NCBI RefSeq assembly: GCF_000518485.1
Contig: NZ_JADR01000001.1
Span: 434,001 to 498,000, forward strand
DNA length: 64,000 bases
Direction: 5' to 3'
DNA from: Olleya marilimosa CAM030
Lineage (GTDB): Bacteria; Bacteroidota; Bacteroidia; Flavobacteriales; Flavobacteriaceae
In this document: positions 45,388 to 52,526 of the stretch, in pieces
Position numbering within the stretch: position 1 is the stretch's first letter
Layout of the letters: every line of letters begins with the position of its first letter
The notes under the pieces: generated by a model
The model's database searches: none
Told to the model about the DNA's origin: nothing
Seen by the model: the letters and a program-made list of their open reading frames with translations, nothing else
Program-made: the position numbers and the translations under genes

Positions 45388-46422
45388 ATGAAAGCATCGT
45401 ATTACAAACATATTTTAGAATTTAAAAGACCTAGCGGAACCTCTAGAGGTATATTAAAAACTAAGGAAACTTGGTTTATTATAATCGAAAAAGATGGTAA
45501 ACGTGGTATTGGAGAATGTGGTATTTTAAGAGGTTTAAGTGCAGATGATAGACCTGATTATGAGGCACAACTTAAGTCCACTTGTTTAGATATTGAAAAA
45601 GGTTTTGATTATTTGTATGCTAAAAATAGTCAGTTTCCTAGTATCCAAATTGGATTAGAAATGGCCTTTAAGAGTCTAGAGAGCACTAATCCTTTTGTTT
45701 TATATCCTTCAGATTTTACAAACGGAAATGCTTCGATTGATATAAATGGTTTGATTTGGATGGGTGATCAAGCCTTCATGAAACAACAAATTGAAGATAA
45801 AATTGCTTCAGGATTTAATTGTATTAAATTAAAAATTGGAGCTATAGATTTTAAAACGGAATTGGATATTTTAAAGGGAATCAGGCAAAATTTCAGCGAA
45901 AGCGATATAGAACTTCGTGTTGATGCCAATGGTGCTTTTAGTACTACTGAAGCTTTAGAGAAACTTAAGCGTTTATCGGACTTTAAATTACACTCCATTG
46001 AACAACCCATTAAGGCTGGTCAACTTGAGGATATGGCTAAATTGTGTGAAGTTACACCTTTAGCTATTGCTTTAGATGAGGAGCTTATTGGTGTGTTTGA
46101 GGATGTAGATAAAAAAAGCTTATTGCAGGTTATAAATCCACAATATATTATTTTAAAACCTAGTTTTATAGGAGGTTTTAAAGGTAGTAATACTTGGATA
46201 AACCTTGCTGAAAAACAAAACATTGGTTGGTGGATTACTAGTGCTTTAGAGAGTAATGTTGGATTAAATGCAATTGCACAATACACGTATACAAAAAACA
46301 GTAATTTACCTCAAGGTTTAGGTACAGGAAGTCTTTTTACCAATAATATTACTTCGCCTTTAGAAGTTAAAAATGGAACATTACAATATAATATAAACAC
46401 TAATTGGAATTTTAATTTTTAA
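45388..46422 (+). CDS. menC: o-Succinylbenzoate synthase
   Basis: 344 residues of the enolase superfamily, beginning MKASYYKHILEFKRPSGTSR. A GTG 13 codons upstream is open but unnecessary. The catalytic base is in IKLKIGA, the metal ligands are in LRVDANGAF, SIEQPI and ALDEELIG, and the second lysine is in YIILKPSFIGG. It dehydrates SHCHC to o-succinylbenzoate. One copy of the hairpin element lies just before the RVDANG strand, read as NFSESD. It is 3 bp from the CPBP gene that follows, with menE next. Confidence 0.93.
   Translation: MKASYYKHILEFKRPSGTSRGILKTKETWFIIIEKDGKRGIGECGILRGLSADDRPDYEAQLKSTCLDIEKGFDYLYAKNSQFPSIQIGLEMAFKSLESTNPFVLYPSDFTNGNASIDINGLIWMGDQAFMKQQIEDKIASGFNCIKLKIGAIDFKTELDILKGIRQNFSESDIELRVDANGAFSTTEALEKLKRLSDFKLHSIEQPIKAGQLEDMAKLCEVTPLAIALDEELIGVFEDVDKKSLLQVINPQYIILKPSFIGGFKGSNTWINLAEKQNIGWWITSALESNVGLNAIAQYTYTKNSNLPQGLGTGSLFTNNITSPLEVKNGTLQYNINTNWNFNF
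45891..45907 (+). repeat. Dispersed GAAA-hairpin element, copy 8 (in menC)
   Basis: TTTCAGCGAAAGCGATA, core GCGAAAGC, read in a third frame as Phe-Ser-Glu-Ser-Asp. Confidence 0.7.
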
Positions 46423-46425
46423 ACT

Positions 46426-47382
46426 ATGGATTTTATAAAACAAGCCTTTAATGTTAAGCACGAGTTTTGGCGTTATTTAGTAGGATCTTTAATTATTGCA
46501 ATATTTGCAATTGTTGGACAATTTCCATTTGCTATTGCTGCTATGTTTAAATATGTTGCTAATGGTGGCTCTATTAACGATATGGATGAGCAAGCGTTAA
46601 TGAGTGTTTTAGAGCCTAATTTAAATTTGTTTTTATTGCTATTATCCTTTGCTTTTGGATTTATAGGTTTAATTATAGCAGTTAAATATTTGCATGGTCA
46701 AACAATACAATCGGTTACAACTGCTAGAAAAAAAATAGATTGGAAACGTGTACTATTTGCTTTTTTGTTTTGGGGAATTATCACTTCTGGGATGATATTA
46801 GTTGATTATTTTATTAGTCCAGAGAGTTATGTATGGAATTTTGAGTTAAATCGTTTTTTAATTTTAGTCTTGGTGGCTGTGCTTTTAATACCAATTCAAA
46901 CCAGTTTAGAAGAGTATATTTTTAGAGGATATTTAATGCAAGGTTTTGGAATGCTAGCAAAAAACAGATGGTTTCCGTTACTAATGACTTCGGTTATTTT
47001 TGGAGGAATGCATGTTTTTAATCCAGAAGTTGGTAAGCTAGGTTATGGTGTGATGGTGTATTATATAGGTACAGGATTATTTTTAGGTATATTAACTTTA
47101 ATGGATGATGGTATGGAGCTTGCATTAGGGTTTCATGCTGCTAATAATTTATTTGGTGCTTTATTAGTGTCTGCAGATTGGACAGTATTACAAACACATT
47201 CTGTTTTAAAAGATGTGTCAGAACCAGGACAAGGCTTTGGTGATATTTTTATTCCTGTGTTTGTTGTGTTTCCTATTTTACTAATAATTTTTGCAAAGGT
47301 GTATAAATGGACCAATTGGAAAGAAAAACTATTTGGAACCATAGAAGCACCTGTTACTGAGAATTATAAAGTTTTAAACTAA
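46426..47382 (+). CDS. CPBP-family intramembrane glutamic endopeptidase
   Basis: 318 residues with about eight hydrophobic segments. The Abi/CPBP motifs are present: EEYIFRGYLMQGF (EExxxR), FGGMHVF (FxxxH type) and FHAANNLFGAL (HxxxN). Relatives include Rce1-like prenyl-protein proteases and bacteriocin self-immunity proteins. In this position, 3 bp after menC and 3 bp before menE, it is cotranscribed with the men genes, but no link to quinone synthesis is known. The substrate is unknown. Confidence 0.88.
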   Translation: MDFIKQAFNVKHEFWRYLVGSLIIAIFAIVGQFPFAIAAMFKYVANGGSINDMDEQALMSVLEPNLNLFLLLLSFAFGFIGLIIAVKYLHGQTIQSVTTARKKIDWKRVLFAFLFWGIITSGMILVDYFISPESYVWNFELNRFLILVLVAVLLIPIQTSLEEYIFRGYLMQGFGMLAKNRWFPLLMTSVIFGGMHVFNPEVGKLGYGVMVYYIGTGLFLGILTLMDDGMELALGFHAANNLFGALLVSADWTVLQTHSVLKDVSEPGQGFGDIFIPVFVVFPILLIIFAKVYKWTNWKEKLFGTIEAPVTENYKVLN

Positions 47383-47385
47383 ACT

Positions 47386-48444
47386 ATGACACCAAACTTT
47401 GATAAGATACACAATAGATTTAGGCTTAATGGGAAACATTATACTTTTGACGATTTAAAAGAGGTTGCCTATAGTTTTATTAAAGAGGGTTTACCATTTG
47501 AGAAAGAAATTGGTGATTTTTTATCCCACTGGTTAGATAACAGTAACTACATTTTAGCTAAAACATCAGGCTCTACAGGTAAGCCAAAAACCATAAAATT
47601 GCATAAGCAAGCTATGGTTAATTCCGCTATTGCAACAGGTGATTTTTTTAATATTCAACCTGGTAATTCTGCTTTATTGTGTTTACCTGCTACCTATATT
47701 GCAGGTAAAATGATGTTGGTTCGCGCTATGGTTTTAGGTTTAGAAATAGATAGCGTGCAACCCACTACAAGTCCTATTTTTGATCCTGAAAAGCATTATG
47801 ATTTTGTGGCTATGATTCCTGCTCAAGCAGAAAAAACATTACACAGACTCAGCAATATTAAAACTCTAATTATTGGAGGAGCGCCTTTGTCAAACCCATT
47901 ACGGCTAAAGTTAGAAACTTTAAAAACCAATATTTTTGAGACTTATGGTATGACTGAAACTATTACGCATATTGCACTTAAGCAATTAAAAAGTGATGGA
48001 CCACAATACTTTAATATTTTACCAAATATTACAATTTCACAAAATAACAAAGCGTGTTTAGTTATAGACGCACCACTTTTAACCAATAAAAAAATCATAA
48101 CTAATGATGTGGTTAAATTACACTCTAAAACTACTTTTGAGTGGTTAGGACGTTCAGATCATGTTATTAATTCTGGAGGTGTCAAATTGTTTCCGGAACA
48201 GATTGAAGCTAAACTGGAATCAAAAATTAAAACGCGTTATTTTATAGCTTCAGAAGATGATAAAACTTTTGGTAGTGTTGCAATATTAGTGATTGAAGCA
48301 GAAAATACGTCTTTAGATACTCATGTGTTTTCTAGTTTAACACCAATTGAAACACCTAAAAGTGTTTATGCTATTCCAGCTTTCGCTGAAACTAGTTCAG
48401 GAAAAGTCAATAGACATAAAACCCTTAAATTACTTAAAAAGTAG
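47386..48444 (+). CDS. menE: o-Succinylbenzoate-CoA ligase
   Basis: 352 residues of the acyl-adenylate superfamily. The P-loop is AKTSGSTGKPKTIKLHK, the A5 motif FETYGMTETITHIAL, then WLGRSDHVINSGGVKLFPE and the catalytic lysine in SSGKVNRHKTLK. It is much shorter than the E. coli enzyme (about 450) because the N-terminal part is reduced, as is usual in Bacteroidota. It activates succinylbenzoate to its CoA thioester. A copy of the hairpin element overlaps IPAFAETSSG, immediately before the catalytic lysine segment. Confidence 0.9.
   Translation: MTPNFDKIHNRFRLNGKHYTFDDLKEVAYSFIKEGLPFEKEIGDFLSHWLDNSNYILAKTSGSTGKPKTIKLHKQAMVNSAIATGDFFNIQPGNSALLCLPATYIAGKMMLVRAMVLGLEIDSVQPTTSPIFDPEKHYDFVAMIPAQAEKTLHRLSNIKTLIIGGAPLSNPLRLKLETLKTNIFETYGMTETITHIALKQLKSDGPQYFNILPNITISQNNKACLVIDAPLLTNKKIITNDVVKLHSKTTFEWLGRSDHVINSGGVKLFPEQIEAKLESKIKTRYFIASEDDKTFGSVAILVIEAENTSLDTHVFSSLTPIETPKSVYAIPAFAETSSGKVNRHKTLKLLKK
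48374..48392 (-). repeat. Dispersed GAAA-hairpin element, copy 9 (in menE)
   Basis: TTCCAGCTTTCGCTGAAAC; on the minus strand the core is GCGAAAGC with an AGC/GCT inner stem. Read in frame as Pro-Ala-Phe-Ala-Glu-Thr. Confidence 0.65.
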
Positions 48445-48538
48445 TGTTACCTAATTCAAAATAGGGCTTCCCTAAATACTGGTTTTATAATCCTTAGTTT
48501 GGTTATAGGTTTGTTTTAAACTTTAAAACGACCTTATC

Positions 48539-50680
48539 ATGAAAACAGGATTAAATTTAATAATTGCACTATTTATGGTAGTACAATTACATGCACAACA
48601 AAAAACGGTATCTGGTGTTATTACAGATCAAGACGGTATTCCATTACCATCTGCGACAGTATTACAAATGGGAACTGCCAATGGGACAACATCTGATTTT
48701 GATGGTAACTATAGTATTTCTGTTAATGTTAAGGATGTTTTGGAGTTTAGTTATTTAGGTTACAAGTCAAAACAAGTTGTGGTAACAGATGCTAATACCA
48801 TTAATGTTGTTCTGCAAGAAAACGGTAGTTTAGATGAAGTATCAATTACTATGTTAGGGATTTCACGATCACAAGACGAAGTAAAAAAATCTGTGACGAC
48901 CATTCAATCAGAGGAAATTATAAAAACTTCAAACCCAAACGTAGTCAATGGTTTAGCAGGTAAAGTATCTGGTCTAAAAATCAAAACTAATAATAATGGT
49001 GTTAATCAAACCACAAGAATTGTATTAAGGGGTAATAGATCTGTATCAGGTACAAACGAGGCACTTATTGTTATTGATGGTAAAATATCTTCGGCTGAAA
49101 AATTAGTCAATTTAGCACCAAAAAAAATAGCGTCTACTCATGTTGTTAGAGGTGCAGAAGGATCAGCGTTATATGGATCACAAGGTGCCAATGGTGTAAT
49201 TATAATCACGACAGTAGATGGTAATAAAGACAATGCCAAAATTTCAAAACTTGTACAGACAAATAAAGAATTGCAACATAAATTTTTAAACGAAAGTTAT
49301 ACTAAAATACACGAAAATAAATTTAAAATAGCAGCCGCAACACCTTTGTCAACCTTTTCTATAGATGTAGATAAGGCTGGTTATAGCAATGTAAGACGTA
49401 TGATTAACAATGGACAATTAATTCCTGCAAATGCGGTTAAGATTGAAGAAATGGTTAATTATTTTGATTATAATTATCCACAACCAACAGATGAACATCC
49501 ATTTTCTATCAATACAGAAGTTGTAAAAACCCCTTGGCATCAAGATACCAAGTTAGTTAGAATTGGATTACAAGGTAAAATTTATGATAATGAAAACTTA
49601 CCAGCTGCCAATCTTACTTTTTTAATTGATGTTTCAGGATCAATGGGTAATCAAAACAAGTTACCACTTTTAAAAGAGGCTTTTAAATTATTAGTTAATC
49701 AATTAAGACCACAAGATAATGTTGCTATTGTAGTATATGCAGGAGCAGCTGGAGTAGTATTAAAGCCAACATCAGGGAAACATAAAACAAAAATTATTGA
49801 AGCTTTAGATCAGTTAAATGCAGGTGGATCTACAGCAGGTGGTCAAGGTATTGAGCTAGCCTATAAATTAGCTCAAGAAAATTTTAATAAAAAAGGAAAT
49901 AATAGAGTGATATTAGCTACTGATGGCGATTTTAATGTTGGTGCCTCTAGTAATGATGCTATGGAGAAACTGATTGTTAAAAAAAGAGAATCAGGTGTCT
50001 TTTTATCGGTTTTAGGTTTTGGTTATGGAAATTATAAGGATGATAAGTTAGAGATTTTAGCAGATAAAGGAAACGGAAATCATGCGTATATCGATACCAT
50101 GCAAGAAGCAAGACGTATTTTTGAAACCGAATTTGGTGGGACTTTATTTACTATAGCTAAAGATGTAAAAATACAAGTAGAATTTAATCCTAATCATGTA
50201 CAAGCTTATCGTTTAATTGGATATGAAAACAGGTTGTTAGCAGATGAAGATTTTGTTAATGATGCAATTGATGCAGGAGAACTTGGAGCAGGACATATTG
50301 TTACCGCATTATATGAAGTGCTTCCGGTTGGCATTGAAAGTGAGTATGCAAAAGACACTATAGATTTAAAATACACAAAAAATAAAGCTGAAACTAACCA
50401 ATATAATGATGAGTTGTTTACCGTTAAATTTAGATATAAGAAACCTGATGAAGATAAAAGTATTGAAATGATACACGTACAAAAAAATGAAATAACAGAA
50501 GCTACTGAAGATATGAATTTTGCTAGTGCTGTTGCGTTATTTGGAATGCAGTTAAGAGAGTCTCAGTTTTACAATAATACTAATACCCAAGATGTAATTG
50601 CGTTAGCAAATAAAGGTAGAGGTGAAGATAAGTCTGGATACAGAGCAGAATTTGTTAGATTAATAAGCACTTTTAAGTAA
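48539..50680 (+). CDS. SusC-like head fused to a VWA (YfbK-type) domain
   Basis: 713 residues. After a signal peptide (about 1-19) come a carboxypeptidase-regulatory-like domain (VSGVITDQDGIPLPSATVLQ, about 22-100) and a TonB-plug-like domain (GLAGKVSGLKIKTNNNG, LRGNRSVSGTNEALIVIDGK, SALYGSQGANGVIIITT, about 120-230). There is no outer-membrane barrel. Instead there is a VWF-like N-terminal region (STFSIDVDKAGYSNVRRMIN), a VWA domain with the metal site DVSGSMG and a C-terminal DUF3520-like part ending YRAEFVRLI. The exported protein may bind partners at the cell surface or in the periplasm through the metal site. Function is not established. Confidence 0.8.
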   Translation: MKTGLNLIIALFMVVQLHAQQKTVSGVITDQDGIPLPSATVLQMGTANGTTSDFDGNYSISVNVKDVLEFSYLGYKSKQVVVTDANTINVVLQENGSLDEVSITMLGISRSQDEVKKSVTTIQSEEIIKTSNPNVVNGLAGKVSGLKIKTNNNGVNQTTRIVLRGNRSVSGTNEALIVIDGKISSAEKLVNLAPKKIASTHVVRGAEGSALYGSQGANGVIIITTVDGNKDNAKISKLVQTNKELQHKFLNESYTKIHENKFKIAAATPLSTFSIDVDKAGYSNVRRMINNGQLIPANAVKIEEMVNYFDYNYPQPTDEHPFSINTEVVKTPWHQDTKLVRIGLQGKIYDNENLPAANLTFLIDVSGSMGNQNKLPLLKEAFKLLVNQLRPQDNVAIVVYAGAAGVVLKPTSGKHKTKIIEALDQLNAGGSTAGGQGIELAYKLAQENFNKKGNNRVILATDGDFNVGASSNDAMEKLIVKKRESGVFLSVLGFGYGNYKDDKLEILADKGNGNHAYIDTMQEARRIFETEFGGTLFTIAKDVKIQVEFNPNHVQAYRLIGYENRLLADEDFVNDAIDAGELGAGHIVTALYEVLPVGIESEYAKDTIDLKYTKNKAETNQYNDELFTVKFRYKKPDEDKSIEMIHVQKNEITEATEDMNFASAVALFGMQLRESQFYNNTNTQDVIALANKGRGEDKSGYRAEFVRLISTFK

Positions 50681-50712
50681 TCTTGTTTTTGGTTATTTCT
50701 GGATTATTTATA

Positions 50713-50748
50713 ATAAAAAAGGAACACTATTTAGTGTTCCTTTTTTTT
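50713..50748. terminator. Bidirectional terminator
   Basis: GGAACACT (50721-50728) pairs with AGTGTTCC (50733-50740), flanked by A-run and T-run. It serves the VWA gene on the plus strand and the exported-protein genes on the minus strand. Confidence 0.88.
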
Positions 50749-50767
50749 ATGATTACGGTTTTAAAAC

Positions 50768-51652
50768 TTATTCAAACTCATGATAAAAGCTCAGTAATAT
50801 TTGCTTGTTTTTTAATAACTCTTTTGCTTTTTTATGATTGTCTTCAAATGTTTCTAAGTTGGTACCTTTACATATTCCGTAGGAATAATGGTATTTTATA
50901 ATCTCAGTATCAAAATCTGATAATTGATAATCATTATCATGGCTTCCAGAAAAAAAATGCTTGTTGTCTATGTTTCGGTTAAACTCAAAATGCCCTAATG
51001 ATTTTATAAAATATTTTTTTAATTCTCTTAAGCGTAAATTAGGTGTAAAAAAGTCTTCTTTTATAAGTCTAAGAGATAATCTATAAATTTGATTTTTATT
51101 GTTCCAATGCATATAATAGTCGGATTTCTTATAATTACTGATTCTTGATTCGTACTCAAAACCATCATTGTAATAAACCACATAATTAGAGTCTTCGACA
51201 TGTTTAACTTCTTTTATGGATAAAGAATCAACGTGTTGTAAAGTCTTTTCGGCGAAAGCCATAAATTCTTTTTTAACTTTTTTATCTACAGCATTGGAAA
51301 AGAAAATAGCAATGTCGTCTTTCCAATATTTCATGGTAGTTTTTTTGCTAACAGAATCCTTGTAATGATTAAAAGCTATAGTTTTATACACGTCTAAAAA
51401 TGTAGAGTCTTTATACTGGTAAGGTATGCTAGTGCCAGGTTTTCGGACATAATCCTTTACAATAACCATGGTGTCATTATTTACATAAACAAAGTTTAAA
51501 GTGTCTTTTGCAGTTAATGGCATTTTATATTTAGCCTTAAACTGTTTTAAAGACATCCTGTATTGCACGTTTTTTGGTTGGTGTGGTGTTTGTGCTTGTA
51601 CTAATTGCACTAAAGTTAGTGATATGATGGCTATAAGTAGTGATTTAGTCAT
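50768..51652 (-). CDS. Exported protein of unknown function, related to the gene at 51645
   Basis: 294 residues with a signal peptide (about 1-20, cleaved near VQAQ). Segment YWKDDIAIFFSNAVDKKVKK followed by a helix, and a late DFDTEIIKYHYSYGI, match the order in the upstream neighbour (YQWKEPIVVYFDH, then MDIVLLKYHYKNLY). The layout recalls DUF2927-like exported proteins, but no HExxH is present and the assignment is weak. A hairpin-element copy gives MAFAEK. Its start overlaps the stop of the preceding gene by 8 bp, so the two are cotranscribed. Confidence 0.65.
   Translation of the reverse strand: MTKSLLIAIISLTLVQLVQAQTPHQPKNVQYRMSLKQFKAKYKMPLTAKDTLNFVYVNNDTMVIVKDYVRKPGTSIPYQYKDSTFLDVYKTIAFNHYKDSVSKKTTMKYWKDDIAIFFSNAVDKKVKKEFMAFAEKTLQHVDSLSIKEVKHVEDSNYVVYYNDGFEYESRISNYKKSDYYMHWNNKNQIYRLSLRLIKEDFFTPNLRLRELKKYFIKSLGHFEFNRNIDNKHFFSGSHDNDYQLSDFDTEIIKYHYSYGICKGTNLETFEDNHKKAKELLKNKQILLSFYHEFE
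51246..51265 (+). repeat. Dispersed GAAA-hairpin element, copy 10
   Basis: TTTTCGGCGAAAGCCATAAA, with a GGC/GCC inner stem and GAAA loop. It is the most divergent copy. Read on the minus strand as Ala-Phe-Ala-Glu. Confidence 0.6.
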
Positions 51653-52496
51653 TGGCTAATTGTTTGTAATAGTTTTCTAATGCTGAAAAAACAGTGTAGT
51701 CTACTTTAAATTTATATAAGTTTTTGTAATGGTATTTAAGCAACACAATATCCATCGCACCAAGAGTTGAAAAATTGGAGTTGGAAGACGATAATATAGA
51801 GGTGTTGTCATAAACACGATAGCCTTTAGACTGTATTAATGAGATAAAAAACACTTTTTTGAGGTCATCCAAAAATTGTGGATCGTTAATATAGGATGGA
51901 CTAATTTGTAATACACCAGAGTACATTTTATAATTATAATCACCATTCCAATCGTATATTATCTTAGAAAAAGGGTAGGTGTCAATTAGGTCTTTTGGTG
52001 CTTCTGCTTTTTGCTTGTTGGTTAAAGCTGATACTTCTTGATTTGCAATTTTGATGTAATAATTAGCTTTGTTTATATCTTTGCTAATAGTTATGTTTAG
52101 ATTATCTATTTCGGGAATTGATAAAATAAACTGACTTATATTTTTTGTAATTTCCTGCGGAATGTTGTGATCAAAGTAAACCACAATAGGTTCTTTCCAT
52201 TGATAAATTATTGCACTACTATCTTGCTTAAAAATTAAGCTTTTATAATGTCTTAAAAAGTAATTATTTTTAAATAAATCAAAATCCTTAACAAAACTTA
52301 AAGCAGTCGTATCCTTACTTTTTATGGTTTTGTCTCTAGTAACGTTAGCGTGTAATGGATATTTGACGTGAAGTGTATCTACATTTTTTTTAATGGTATA
52401 ATCCGTTTTTAACAAGGGTTTTAAATCTGTAGATTGAGAAAAACTGGTAGCAAAAGCAAGTAGCGTAACTAGAAAAACTATTTTTTTATAAATCAA
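51645..52496 (-). CDS. Exported protein of unknown function, related to the gene at 50768
   Basis: 283 residues, signal peptide about 1-20 (ends ATSFSQ). The central region IYQWKEPIVVYFDHNIPQEI, INKANYYIKIA and a downstream PSYINDPQFLDDLKKVFFIS helix precede MDIVLLKYHYKNLYKF. The pattern is that of an exported alpha/beta domain without visible catalytic residues. It shares its architecture with the next gene and is probably an old tandem duplicate. It lies in a reverse-strand run with the MORN-tailed protein gene. Confidence 0.65.
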   Translation of the reverse strand: MIYKKIVFLVTLLAFATSFSQSTDLKPLLKTDYTIKKNVDTLHVKYPLHANVTRDKTIKSKDTTALSFVKDFDLFKNNYFLRHYKSLIFKQDSSAIIYQWKEPIVVYFDHNIPQEITKNISQFILSIPEIDNLNITISKDINKANYYIKIANQEVSALTNKQKAEAPKDLIDTYPFSKIIYDWNGDYNYKMYSGVLQISPSYINDPQFLDDLKKVFFISLIQSKGYRVYDNTSILSSSNSNFSTLGAMDIVLLKYHYKNLYKFKVDYTVFSALENYYKQLAND

Positions 52497-52526
52497 AGTG
52501 GCTGTTTTTGATTTTAAAGTTAGTAT

